This document shows, piece after piece, positions 25,643 to 34,180 of a stretch of 64,000 nucleotides of DNA. The position numbers and the translations under genes are program-made. Below the pieces are notes generated by a model. The model was not told the origin of the DNA and did not search any database. It saw only the letters and a list, made by a program, of their open reading frames with translations. Source of the DNA: GCA-002733465 sp039969155 (lineage in GTDB: Bacteria; Pseudomonadota; Gammaproteobacteria; Enterobacterales; Kangiellaceae); contig JBDVOJ010000024.1 in the NCBI GenBank assembly GCA_039969155.1, forward strand, positions 4,067 through 68,066, written 5' to 3'. Within the stretch, counting starts at the first letter, position 1. Every line of letters starts with the position of its first letter.

Positions 25643-25953
25643 TTCTCACCAGCAATGGCATTGCAAAAACTTACGACAATCTCAGCAAGCTCTTCTTTAG
25701 AATTAAACTCTTTGTTTTCGGAAATAAACTTTTCGTTACTATTAATTAGCATTTCGAACTCGCAACATGCATTGTCTGGATTTAGATACACTGTAATTTC
25801 TCCACCAGAAAAATCGTTTTCATAGTATGCCGTTACACTTCTCGGATACCGAGAGCTAGCAGGATAAAACTTGATACTTCCAAATTTCCCGCTAAACGCT
25901 AAGTTAGCTTGTATACTATTTTTCAATATGTCGAATGCTACCTCTATATTCAT
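25636..25953 (-). CDS. Hypothetical cassette protein
   Basis: 105 residues, acidic, alpha-beta in pattern: an N-terminal helix, several strands (SIKFYPASS, SVTAYYEND, EITVYLNP, CCEFEMLINS) and a C-terminal helix KEELAEIVVSFCNAIAG. No family recognised; the size and pattern resemble small immunity proteins, but this is only an impression. Flanked by attC-like sites on both sides. Confidence 0.6.
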   Translation of the reverse strand: MNIEVAFDILKNSIQANLAFSGKFGSIKFYPASSRYPRSVTAYYENDFSGGEITVYLNPDNACCEFEMLINSNEKFISENKEFNSKEELAEIVVSFCNAIAGENV

Positions 25954-25963
25954 TTTAATTTCC

Positions 25964-26034
25964 GCGTATAACGCTTAATTCAAAAATTCAGGTTGTAGTT
26001 TAACCTGAATATTTTGCAATTTCTTGTTAACTGC
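25964..26034 (-). repeat. attC-like recombination site
   Basis: CGTATAACGC at one end and GTTAACTGC at the other. Inner arms ATTCAGGTT / AACCTGAAT form a 9-base perfect stem, and outer arms CTTAATTC / GCAATTTC are weaker. The stop codon of the upstream cassette gene lies in the GTTAAC box. Confidence 0.78.
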
Positions 26035-26404
26035 TGCTTGAATTCTGAGCATGCCAATCAGACCACACTCCCTTACTTTCTCGCTTCGAAGACCACCAGT
26101 GCTTTTTGGGTAGCGTCTTCCATACTTCATTAAACGAACAATGTGCTAAAGGATCTTTTATTGCGTCAGGACGATTATCAGTTACGCCAGTAAGCGCTCT
26201 AACGATTCCGCCTTGAACTCGATCAATTGCCAAATCAGCATCATCCTCGGCTAAGCCATAATCTGATACGCACATTCCGATCATTGAGTCATATGAGTCT
26301 GAATTACGAAGTGAGTCCATCAGAGCAAATGTAAGTTGCTCTTCGGTTTTTCCTTCAATAATTTCGACAGACATATCATCTGTCCACCCTTCAGGTAATG
26401 TCAT
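26027..26404 (-). CDS. Hypothetical cassette protein
   Basis: 125 residues, acidic and soluble, no signal peptide. A helical N-terminal half (EEQLTFALMDSLRNSDSYDSM) is followed by a Trp-rich C-terminal part (NEVWKTLPKKHWWSSK, GVWSDWHAQ). No family recognised. Flanked by attC-like sites on both sides. Confidence 0.6.
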   Translation of the reverse strand: MTLPEGWTDDMSVEIIEGKTEEQLTFALMDSLRNSDSYDSMIGMCVSDYGLAEDDADLAIDRVQGGIVRALTGVTDNRPDAIKDPLAHCSFNEVWKTLPKKHWWSSKRESKGVWSDWHAQNSSSS

Positions 26405-26412
26405 AATCTATA

Positions 26413-26474
26413 CAGTTAACGCTTTTGTAATTTTCGTGAGCTTGCGAACGTTAAATTCACAAACTTGTTATATG
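26413..26474 (-). repeat. attC-like recombination site
   Basis: CAGTTAACGC at one end and GTTATATG at the other. Inner arms TTTTGTaATTT / AAATtcACAAA and TTCG / CGAA are imperfectly complementary around a CTTG loop. The stop codon of the upstream cassette gene is in the GTTATATG box. Confidence 0.75.
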
Positions 26475-26800
26475 TCTTTATTTTTGAGCATTTCACGAGT
26501 CCATTCAACTTCTCTATAAACGTCATCATAGTCACCTTCAGGTTCTTTTGACTCCTTCCACTTCTTAAGCTCATTGAGGTCTTCATTAAATTGAAACTCA
26601 ATTACCGACTCTAAACTAACAAGTAATCCGTATTCGTTGCCACGTTCATCCTCAACGAAGAAAGGCAGCGCTACACTTTCAAGTGATTTGCCTTTACCAA
26701 CGATTGCATTTCTAAGAGGACTCCGAGACTTCGATTCTCGAAGCTCACCTGTCAGTTCCAGTACATCGAGACGATTACATTCTTTGAGATTGGTATTCAT
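26468..26800 (-). CDS. Hypothetical cassette protein
   Basis: 110 residues from ATG 26800, which lies about 10 bases after an attC-type core; a longer start at 26842 would begin inside the recombination site and is rejected. Acidic and soluble, with a strand-rich middle (VALPFFVEDERGNEYGLLVSLESVIEF) and a charged C-terminal helix (YREVEWTREMLKNK). No family recognised. First gene of the array in transcription direction. Confidence 0.6.
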   Translation of the reverse strand: MNTNLKECNRLDVLELTGELRESKSRSPLRNAIVGKGKSLESVALPFFVEDERGNEYGLLVSLESVIEFQFNEDLNELKKWKESKEPEGDYDDVYREVEWTREMLKNKDI

Positions 26801-26809
26801 GAGCTCAGT

Positions 26810-26877
26810 ACATATAACGCTGATTATGTTCAGTAAAGACACATATACACCCTAGTGTTTACTTACCAAACTTAGAT
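26810..26877 (-). repeat. Degenerate attC-like site at the upstream end of the array
   Basis: On the minus strand it runs ATCTAAG, then AGTAAACAC, a 12-base loop, GTGTCTTTACT, and ends GCGTTATATG. The inner arms pair with a single unpaired base, a hallmark of attC. The first box has CTAAG instead of CTAAC. No integrase or attI lies in the 334 bases between the first cassette gene and the AraC-type gene at 27135; the rest of that gap is AT-rich and holds no gene I can see. Confidence 0.55.
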
Positions 26878-27134
26878 TTATTATTTAATTTCAAAAGGTT
26901 ACATGATTTCGACAAAATTGCAACTCCGCAAAATCGACACTAAACGCACATATACTGATTATCTTGGTCGGAGATAGTATTTATTTATCAATTACTTAAA
27001 ACCTTTTTTGTATAAATATTGGCAACCTATACAGTTTTTTGACAATACCTAATCTCAAAAACCTCCACTCCATAGACTTTCAATATAAAAATGATTAGTC
27101 TTTTATCTGCTTCACCAAACCAATAATCGATTGA

Positions 27135-28217
27135 ATGATCATAAGCTTATCCATTACTAATCTTCTCCAATGCATTTACATTGCCATATGCGTGTTCATC
27201 ATTTTTGCGGTATGGCCTCATAAAAGACTTAGAAGCATTAACTATTTATTAGTGTTAGTGATCGTCGCGATGAGCTTTAACTTGTTAGAAGAGCTGAATA
27301 TCACTCGTGAATATTATTTAATTACCCCTATTTTTCTCTTGGCAAAAGGCCCAGCCTTTTTTCTCTTTGTTCAAAAGCTTATTTACCGGCAACCGATTAT
27401 CGACAGAAGTGCACTCTTACATTTTGTTCCCATGCTGCTCGCTATTCCTTTTACCCAATGGCCACAAATGGTGATAGCGGTTGGCACGATTAGCCAATTG
27501 ATCTATGCCGCATTAACTTACTCTTTAATAAAACGCTATCACGTTGCTTCTTACGCTACTCAGTCCAATGCGTTTTCATTGAGTATCAATTGGATTCTGG
27601 TGATATTGGCAGGGTTCTTGGTCACTGAAGTTATCGATTTAATTCGTTTGAACTCACAGCCCTATATTTCTTTAGAGAGTAACTTGATAGGACAGCTGGT
27701 GATGAGCTTAATCAGTTTTTTGCTGCTGGCACTATTGGCGTTAAGGCTACTCCATCAAGCTGAGTTTTTTCGGGGGCTTTCTGAGTTTGAGGAATCTCAA
27801 GTAAATAACACCAACACTGAGTTGACTGACCAGAAAGTTATCGAACAATCCGAACCATCAGACTCTTTAATTGACGACCTAGAATCAGAGCAGCTAATTT
27901 TTGATGAACTAAAAAAGGTGCTATTGGCAGAGAAGCTCTATGCGATACCAAGACTCAGTCTTACGGATGTATCAAAAGCGACATCATTTTTGGAAAGGGA
28001 TATTTCAAGAGCCATCAATTTAGTTGGCAAAACTAACTTCTGTGAGTTTATAAACCAACTTAGAGTCGACTCAGTGATCAAGCAACTTCCTCTGACCGAC
28101 AAAACCATTCTAGAAGTGGCACTTGAATCGGGATTTAACTCCAAGTCATCCTTTAACGCAGCTTTCAAACGGGCGACCAGCATGACACCAAGTCAATTTA
28201 TAAAAAACAACACTTAA
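27135..28217 (+). CDS. AraC-family regulator with membrane sensor domain
   Basis: 360 residues. Residues 1-225 form about seven hydrophobic helices (for example NLLQCIYIAICVFIIFAVW and LVMSLISFLLLALLALRLL), then a charged linker, and the C-terminal 100 residues are the AraC double helix-turn-helix (LSLTDVSKATSFLERDISRAIN, ILEVALESGFNSKSSFNAAFKRATSMTPSQF). Such regulators sense a ligand at the membrane. The amidohydrolase gene starts 108 bases downstream on the same strand and may be co-transcribed with it or controlled by it. No clear ribosome site precedes the start. Confidence 0.87.
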   Translation: MIISLSITNLLQCIYIAICVFIIFAVWPHKRLRSINYLLVLVIVAMSFNLLEELNITREYYLITPIFLLAKGPAFFLFVQKLIYRQPIIDRSALLHFVPMLLAIPFTQWPQMVIAVGTISQLIYAALTYSLIKRYHVASYATQSNAFSLSINWILVILAGFLVTEVIDLIRLNSQPYISLESNLIGQLVMSLISFLLLALLALRLLHQAEFFRGLSEFEESQVNNTNTELTDQKVIEQSEPSDSLIDDLESEQLIFDELKKVLLAEKLYAIPRLSLTDVSKATSFLERDISRAINLVGKTNFCEFINQLRVDSVIKQLPLTDKTILEVALESGFNSKSSFNAAFKRATSMTPSQFIKNNT

Positions 28218-28325
28218 TACGAAAATTTCTGGCCTGTAGAAGTGCAAGATCAAGATTCTGCACGCATATTCTGTAGTGATTACGCAAAATAAACGCTTTC
28301 TCATTTAACGGAATATATTGAACCA

Positions 28326-29765
28326 ATGACTCCTAAAGCTCGATTTATTAAATACCTTAGGCGTTCCTTCGCGTCGATTTTTCTCATACTATTTGTCAGT
28401 TTACTGGTTATATTTAATGCAAAGCATATTCACCCCAGTGGACTTCACCAAGTTCAAAGCAATCATCAATACGTGCTAGATAACGTTCATTTGGTGATGG
28501 TTGAACAGCAAACAATCCAGAAAGATCAACAACTCACTATTCGCAATGGCATCATCGAAAACATTGCCAATGCTGGTAGCCCAACTCCGCAAGGTTATGA
28601 ATATCGTGATGGCCAGAATGCCTATGTCACTCCGGGACTGTTCGATATGCATGTGCATCATTTGGAACGTAAAGCATTGGCACTGAGTTTAGCTTACGGT
28701 GTCACTTCGGTAAGAATGATGCGAGGCTATCGGATGCATTTGCTTTGGCGGGATGAGTTAAAGCAAGGGGAGTGGCTTGGCAGTAACCTGTACCTAAGCT
28801 CTCCGGTATTTGCCAGCCCAAATACTCACGCCCTCAATCAACCGGTGATTTCTCCAGAGCACGCTGCAGAGTTGGTGGAGAAAGTTCATGCGACCGGCTT
28901 TGATGTCATTAAACTATATGGCTACCAAGATGCGGCACAGTTCGAAGCGATTATTGAACAAGCTAATCAGCTAGGAATCGCAGTCGCAAAACATGCTCCG
29001 CACCCAGCCAAAGGATCTGAATGGCAGTATTTACAAGGCTTACAATCATTAGAGCATGTTGAAGATATATACCAAGGTCCACTGAATTATCAATTTGACC
29101 AAGATGCATTAAAACAGGCAGTCGCAAAGATAAAACAAACCGGCGTTCCAGTTACACCAACTCTAGCCGTGTTTGATCATTTGACTAATTTAAGCAATGG
29201 CAAACAAGACTATATCAACTCCCTCGATTTGGAATACCTTAATCCAGTGAGAGTGAGTCTTGAGGAAGAATATGCTATCGCAAGGTGGCTTGATGATACG
29301 CCTAAGCAAAGTGCGTTTCATATCGAAAAGGGAAACTTCCTTAAGCAAATCGTCAAGGAATTACATCGTCAACAAGTGGATCTATTAGTCGGTTCCGATT
29401 CCGGCATGATGTATATGGCAGCAGGTGTTTCGACCCATATTGAAATGGCATTGCTCAAACAGTCTGGCTTATCTGATTTTGATGTGATTCAAGCGGCAAC
29501 CATTAATCCGGCAAAGGCTCTAAAAATTGCTGAAGAGTATGGCAGTATCAAAGTGGGCAAGGTTGCCGATTTGGTGATTACTTTGGAAAATCCCAGTGAA
29601 GATATTGGATATCTGAAAACGCCTAACGCGGTGGTTAAAAATGGGCAGTGGGTTGCAAGGGAACAACTTGATCAGTTGAAAGATTCAGCCAAGGATCATC
29701 CTAATTTTTGGCTAACCAGTGGGTTATTGATTGAGGATGTTGTTTATCGGTATTTTAATTATTAG
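28326..29765 (+). CDS. Membrane-anchored or exported amidohydrolase
   Basis: 479 residues. An N-terminal membrane or signal segment (about 14-31) is followed by an amidohydrolase-superfamily barrel: HVHH (109-112) for the first metal pair, VIKLYGY (about 194-200) with the bridging lysine position, AKHAPH (about 221-226), LEHVED (about 242-247), and GSDSG (about 356) with the catalytic Asp. The imidazolonepropionase-like/Xaa-Pro dipeptidase-like subgroup is likely, hydrolysing peptides or cyclic amides in the periplasm. Preceded by the membrane AraC regulator. Confidence 0.82.
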   Translation: MTPKARFIKYLRRSFASIFLILFVSLLVIFNAKHIHPSGLHQVQSNHQYVLDNVHLVMVEQQTIQKDQQLTIRNGIIENIANAGSPTPQGYEYRDGQNAYVTPGLFDMHVHHLERKALALSLAYGVTSVRMMRGYRMHLLWRDELKQGEWLGSNLYLSSPVFASPNTHALNQPVISPEHAAELVEKVHATGFDVIKLYGYQDAAQFEAIIEQANQLGIAVAKHAPHPAKGSEWQYLQGLQSLEHVEDIYQGPLNYQFDQDALKQAVAKIKQTGVPVTPTLAVFDHLTNLSNGKQDYINSLDLEYLNPVRVSLEEEYAIARWLDDTPKQSAFHIEKGNFLKQIVKELHRQQVDLLVGSDSGMMYMAAGVSTHIEMALLKQSGLSDFDVIQAATINPAKALKIAEEYGSIKVGKVADLVITLENPSEDIGYLKTPNAVVKNGQWVAREQLDQLKDSAKDHPNFWLTSGLLIEDVVYRYFNY

Positions 29766-29789
29766 AAGAAAGGTAGATGGTTTATCTAT

Positions 29790-29927
29790 TGTAGGTTGGG
29801 TAGCTAAACCCAACAGCGATGGTGAATCTAAAATTCGATCAGGCTGGTTTTAAAGCTGTTTGGTTCATGACATTCGGAATCCGTTTTTATTGATAGCGTG
29901 TTGTTGGGTTTTAGAACCCAACCTACA
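29790..29927. repeat. REP-like paired inverted repeat element
   Basis: Two outward-facing copies of a 26-base palindrome, 29790-29815 (TGTAGGTTGGGT...AACCCAACA) and 29902-29927 (TGTTGGGTT...AACCCAACCTACA), enclose about 86 bases. Each arm can fold on itself (TTGGGT/ACCCAA), and the whole forms one long inverted repeat. The motif resembles repetitive extragenic palindromes mobilised by REP-associated transposases. It fills the gap between the amidohydrolase and the LysR gene and may also end transcription. Confidence 0.8.
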
Positions 29928-29998
29928 GGATTTTTATAATTCAAACATGAATTTAACGGCCTGATGCGACTTCGCAGAGCTGCGAAAAGATTCTTATC

Positions 29999-30907
29999 TT
30001 AATAATTAAAATGAAAAGAGTGAGGATCTCCTACCTCTTTAACCAAAAATCTAATCAACCGCCTAGTCGCACTAAACTCAGAAACATTATCCGGCCAAAC
30101 TAAATACAATGGAATTGATTCAACTCGCCAATCGGGCAAAACCTCAACCAGCTCACCTTGCTCAATTAGCTGATTCGCCTGATATCCTGCCAGTGTGGCC
30201 AAACCCAATCCCGATTGACAAAATTGGCTCATCGCTTCGACGCTGTCTACAATTATTCGTTTATCAAAGTTAACTTCAAAACTCTCCGATTTATTTTTGC
30301 TTAACACTCGACGAGCTGGCAATTGCTCTAAACCAATCCAGTCCCATTCACTCAATTCCGAGGGGTGGAAAGGCGACGTTTTACTGTTCAAATACTCCGG
30401 AGAACATACTAACCGACGGTCAATTTCACCGAGCGAGCGACTTTTGAGAGTGCTATCTTTTAACGATCCAGCTCTAATAGCTAGATCAACACCTTTTCCA
30501 ATTAGGTCTTTCTGATCGTCAGAATAATTGAGAGTTAACTTTATCTTTGGGAATTGGAGCGCAAATTTGGCGATGGTTTGATTTATCGGTGAATCCGATA
30601 ACGCTGATGGCAATGAAACACAGACATTCCCCGCTGGTTGATGTTGCTGGTTAGACAGTAAACTCAATCCTTGTTCTGCAGCAAGCATCATCTGATTCGC
30701 TTTGTCGTACAAAACCTCCCCTTCAGATGTGAGTGATAACTTTCGAGTCGAGCGGTATAACAAAGCGGTTCCTACTCGCTCTTCCAAACCAGCCACATGG
30801 TAACTCACCACTGATGGTGACAATTCCAATGTTTTAGCAGCGGCTCTAAACGAACCCTTTTTGATGACTTCGACAAAAATGGCCATTGCTTTTAACTCGT
30901 TAATCAT
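29999..30907 (-). CDS. LysR-family transcriptional regulator
   Basis: 302 residues from ATG 30907; upstream starts at 30925 and 30943 add residues before the usual beginning of the domain. Helix-turn-helix at 1-60 (FVEVIKKGSFRAAAKTLELSPSVVSYHVAGLEERVG, STRKLSLTSEG), effector-binding domain 90-290 of the CrgA/DmlR type. Divergent from the LysE-type exporter 113 bases away, so that exporter is its probable target. Confidence 0.88.
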   Translation of the reverse strand: MINELKAMAIFVEVIKKGSFRAAAKTLELSPSVVSYHVAGLEERVGTALLYRSTRKLSLTSEGEVLYDKANQMMLAAEQGLSLLSNQQHQPAGNVCVSLPSALSDSPINQTIAKFALQFPKIKLTLNYSDDQKDLIGKGVDLAIRAGSLKDSTLKSRSLGEIDRRLVCSPEYLNSKTSPFHPSELSEWDWIGLEQLPARRVLSKNKSESFEVNFDKRIIVDSVEAMSQFCQSGLGLATLAGYQANQLIEQGELVEVLPDWRVESIPLYLVWPDNVSEFSATRRLIRFLVKEVGDPHSFHFNY

Positions 30908-31020
30908 CTTTATAGTCCCATTCATTAGAACAATGAATTTCAATTAAACCATCTAATTATATAGCTATCAATCCTTTAGACTAGCCGTAGTCTTTTCTAA
31001 TCAATACTTGAGGCAAGCTA

Positions 31021-31611
31021 GTGTCAGTTGTTATTTCGATGTTGCTCTATTCATTTTCCATGTCCGCTTCACCCGGTCCGGTTAACTTAATCACACTATC
31101 AAGCGGCGTTAATAATGGATTTAGAGAAACCATGCCATTTGTGAGCGGGGCAACTATAGGCTTTGTTGTATTATTGCTTGGCATAGGCTTGGGTCTTTCA
31201 ACTATTACAGACCTGTATCCAAATCTTCTCAATACTTTCAAATATTTGGGCAGTGGATTTGTTGCCTACATGGGTTTGAGTTTATTTAGAAGCGGGGCAA
31301 TGCTCGGCGCTGGGAAACAATCACAACCCACTTTTATGCAGGGGGCACTGCTACAGTGGCTAAACCCTAAGGCTTGGGTTGCCTGTTTGGCCGGTGTGTC
31401 TGCGTTTAACGCAAGTGAATCCATGCAGCAGCTGATCTTGTTCTCCGGCACCTACTTTGTGATTTGTTATTTGTCCATTGCGCTTTGGGCTTTTTCTGGT
31501 CATCAAATACAAGGGCTACTAAAAAGACCCAGTTTTTATCAGATGTTTAATCGTTTGATGGGAAGTATTTTAATTCTCGTCGCATGTTGGTTATTAATAT
31601 TTGATCAATAG
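31021..31611 (+). CDS. LysE/RhtB-family exporter
   Basis: 196 residues with six hydrophobic helices. The opening segment SMSASPGPVNLITLSSGVNNG is the family signature (P-G-P-x-x-x). Members export amino acids or derivatives from the cytoplasm. The start is GTG 31021, supported by GAGG about 7 bases upstream. Divergent from a LysR gene. The hydrolase and sigma-factor genes follow closely (66 bases from this stop to the chosen hydrolase start), so the three may form one transcript. Confidence 0.88.
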   Translation: MSVVISMLLYSFSMSASPGPVNLITLSSGVNNGFRETMPFVSGATIGFVVLLLGIGLGLSTITDLYPNLLNTFKYLGSGFVAYMGLSLFRSGAMLGAGKQSQPTFMQGALLQWLNPKAWVACLAGVSAFNASESMQQLILFSGTYFVICYLSIALWAFSGHQIQGLLKRPSFYQMFNRLMGSILILVACWLLIFDQ

Positions 31612-31676
31612 ATTTGTCACACATTGCTGTTGGCCAGTTACTTAGTAATAGATTCCAACACAAAATAGGACAAATC

Positions 31677-32585
31677 ATGAAATTATCAGTAAACCAACCA
31701 ATCTACCGCCGTCGTCAATTTGGCATTATCGGAATGTTTTTAATATGGCTCGTTGGCTCTAGTAGCGCAACCGCTATGAATAGCTTTGTTAGCCAAGTCA
31801 GTGGGGACGGGCAACCGATCATTTTAATTCCAGGACTAATGTCCAACGGCACTGTTTGGGATGAAATAAGCCAACAATTGTCGAAATCCAGTCAAGTGCA
31901 TGTGATTTCGATTGCTGGTTTTGCGGGCACGCCGGCGATTAAAACCCAATCACTTGCTTCGGTAAAAGCTGACCTTATAAATTACATCGAAAAACATCAA
32001 CTTAACAAACCGGTCATAATAGGGCACAGCTTAGGTGGCTTTATGGCGCTTTGGTTAGCATCGAGCCATCCTGAGACCATTGGCAATGTTATTTCCGTGG
32101 ATGGATTACCTTTTATCGGTCCGATATTTACTCGTAGCAATAGCAGCACGGTCGAATCGTTAGCTTCGCAAGCGGATATGATCCAAGGGATGTATCACAA
32201 AATGTCTCAACAACAACTTGCAGCACAAACGAAGCAGGGCATTTATATACAAGCGACGTCAGCTGAAAATCAAGCAAGAATTATTCAAATGGCGGCTCAG
32301 TCCGATCCGGTCACTGTAGGTAATGCGATTCATGAATTACTCAGTACTGACATTAGAAAGGATATGGCAACGATCAACTCCAAGTCATTATTGATTGGCG
32401 CATCCGGCGCATTTACCACTAAAGAGCAACACCAATCGGTTAAGTCCCTGTATCATGAGCAAATCAGCAATGCGGCTAATGTTGAGTTGATTATGAATAC
32501 TAATGACAGACATTTTATTATGCTAGATAATCCAAATTGGTTAATTAGTCAGTTTCAATCATTTTTATCAGAGAACAACCAATGA
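31677..32585 (+). CDS. Exported alpha/beta hydrolase
   Basis: 302 residues from ATG 31677, which has AGGA 6 bases upstream; a TTG at 31614 is rejected. Signal peptide about 1-35 (ends SSSATA). Hydrolase core: oxyanion region ILIPGLMSNGTVW, nucleophile GHSLGG, DNHxxx-like C-terminal TNDRHFIM with the catalytic His. Acts on an ester or similar bond outside the cytoplasm; substrate unknown. Its stop overlaps the start of the sigma-factor gene by 4 bases (ATGA), so the two are translationally coupled. Confidence 0.82.
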   Translation: MKLSVNQPIYRRRQFGIIGMFLIWLVGSSSATAMNSFVSQVSGDGQPIILIPGLMSNGTVWDEISQQLSKSSQVHVISIAGFAGTPAIKTQSLASVKADLINYIEKHQLNKPVIIGHSLGGFMALWLASSHPETIGNVISVDGLPFIGPIFTRSNSSTVESLASQADMIQGMYHKMSQQQLAAQTKQGIYIQATSAENQARIIQMAAQSDPVTVGNAIHELLSTDIRKDMATINSKSLLIGASGAFTTKEQHQSVKSLYHEQISNAANVELIMNTNDRHFIMLDNPNWLISQFQSFLSENNQ

Positions 32586-33760
32586 GCGCCACTGATTCCA
32601 TCGACAACCATCTCGCTAACGAATTGACCTTGTCGATAACAAAGGATGTAGAAGCCGCCAAGTCGGGTGACTTGGAAGCTTTTGAGCGCTTAATTTGCAA
32701 GACTAGAAATACAGTAACCAGTATTGCTTTAGCGATTGTTAAAGATTTTGATAATAGTGAAGAAGTCGCACAATTAGTCTTTATTGCTGCTTGGAATAAT
32801 CTTAAATCTCTCAAAAATAATGCGAGTTTTTTACCGTGGATACGACAAACTACTCGCTTTAAAGCGTTCAATTTTTTACGAGACAACAAAGTAGCTTCTA
32901 AGGTATCGGGAGAGCAGGCTGAAAAGCTCTTTTCAGAATTCTGTAATCATGAGTCAAATCACGAGGACAACTTAAACCAACAGCAAAATTCTGCCATCAT
33001 TCAACAACTTTTAAGCGACTTGCCAGAACAAAGTCGAGAGATTATTTTACTTTATTATCGCGAAGAACAATCTAGCAAACAGGTCGCTCAATTACTTGAG
33101 ATATCCGAAGTGAATGTCAGGAAAAAACTATCCCGAATTCGAGAGCAATTAAAATCTGAGTTAATGAGTAAGTTTGGCAGTCTCATTTTATCTACCGCTC
33201 CTGCGATTGGATTCTCGACGATAGTTCTTTCTGCAATCACTCATAGCACGCCAGTTGTAGCTGCAAGCATGACTGCTAGCGCTGCCACAGGAAAAACTTC
33301 CTTTTTTAGCAAGTTTTTAATTTTATTAGGTGGCTCATTGATTGGTGCGGCGGCGGCAATACTCGCTATATTTTGGAGCACGAAAAAACCACTCAGCAAA
33401 ATGCAGAATAAAGATGATAAACAATTACTAATTAGGTTTAGAAATCAAACTATCGGTTGGGTTGCTTTTAGCGGCATACTTTTAACTTTGTGTTATGAAT
33501 TAAGTAGTGGCTTTGTTGCGCCGTTAGTCGGTTACTCAATTTTTGCCATTGGGCTGATTTGGCTTTCAAACCGCTCAACACAGTTAATACTCTCTAGCCT
33601 TTACTCCGATGAATACACCTCCCACAAAGGCTCGTCTGAAAGAACCAATTTTCTAAGACAACAAAGAGCAGGAAGATATGGCATTATTCTGGGTGTCGTA
33701 TTGGGGTTGTCTGGCATGATTATCGGATTGATCAATAGTGGTCGACTAGCGATTTTTTAA
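32582..33760 (+). CDS. ECF-type sigma factor fused to a membrane domain
   Basis: 392 residues. Sigma region 2 (about 27-100; DLEAFERLICKTRN, EEVAQLVFIAAWNNL, WIRQTTRFKAFNFLRD) and region 4 (about 138-192; LSDLPEQSREIILLYYREEQSSKQVAQLLEIS) are complete. They are followed by about 200 residues with roughly five hydrophobic segments (201-222, 241-266, 290-304, 311-329, 366-388). Ordinary ECF factors end near residue 190 and are held by a separate membrane anti-sigma factor; here the membrane part is in the same chain. It could tether or inhibit the sigma domain, perhaps with release by proteolysis. Coupled by ATGA to the exported hydrolase gene; no separate anti-sigma gene is nearby. Confidence 0.85.
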   Translation: MSATDSIDNHLANELTLSITKDVEAAKSGDLEAFERLICKTRNTVTSIALAIVKDFDNSEEVAQLVFIAAWNNLKSLKNNASFLPWIRQTTRFKAFNFLRDNKVASKVSGEQAEKLFSEFCNHESNHEDNLNQQQNSAIIQQLLSDLPEQSREIILLYYREEQSSKQVAQLLEISEVNVRKKLSRIREQLKSELMSKFGSLILSTAPAIGFSTIVLSAITHSTPVVAASMTASAATGKTSFFSKFLILLGGSLIGAAAAILAIFWSTKKPLSKMQNKDDKQLLIRFRNQTIGWVAFSGILLTLCYELSSGFVAPLVGYSIFAIGLIWLSNRSTQLILSSLYSDEYTSHKGSSERTNFLRQQRAGRYGIILGVVLGLSGMIIGLINSGRLAIF

Positions 33761-33771
33761 ATTAGGATAGT

Positions 33772-34146
33772 ATGACGATGAACAAGAAAATTAATTTAAA
33801 TCAGTGCTTTGATAAATTTAGCGACACCTTTTCTCCAAAGATAGTCGGTAACGTCAATTCTCAGCATGTGTTAGTGGTCAAACTTGAAGGAGATAAAGTT
33901 CCTTGGCATACCCATGAAAATGAAGACGAAATGTTTTTAGTTGTTGACGGAGTGCTCGATATTTTCTTACGAGAGGAAACCATTACTCTAAATAGCGGTG
34001 AATTCTTTATCGTTCCCAAAGGGACAGAGCATCGAGTCGTACCGAGAGATCAGGTAAAACTTATCTTAATTGAGCCAGAGACAATTTCTCATACTGGTGA
34101 TGTGGAGTCAGAAATTACTAAGTCTAGTTATGAAAGCCTTGTCTAA
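33772..34146 (+). CDS. Cupin-domain protein
   Basis: 124 residues, single cupin barrel: WHTHENEDEMFLVVDGVLDIFL carries His-x-His and Glu metal ligands, and GEFFIVPKGTEHRVVPRD carries the last His. Family members bind a metal and act as isomerases, dioxygenases or sensors. Good ribosome site (AGGA). It begins 11 bases after the sigma-factor gene stop and is probably in the same transcript. Confidence 0.82.
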   Translation: MTMNKKINLNQCFDKFSDTFSPKIVGNVNSQHVLVVKLEGDKVPWHTHENEDEMFLVVDGVLDIFLREETITLNSGEFFIVPKGTEHRVVPRDQVKLILIEPETISHTGDVESEITKSSYESLV

Positions 34147-34180
34147 TAGCATCTAGCATATTTGAGAGTTCATTCCTTTG

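Noticed and set aside
26468..26842. Longer start at 26842 for the first cassette protein
   Set aside because: It would begin inside the attC-like site; ATG 26800 lies at the usual distance after the recombination core.
26843..27134. Integron integrase or attI upstream of the cassette array
   Set aside because: No tyrosine-recombinase reading frame is visible on either strand; the adjacent gene is an AraC-type regulator.
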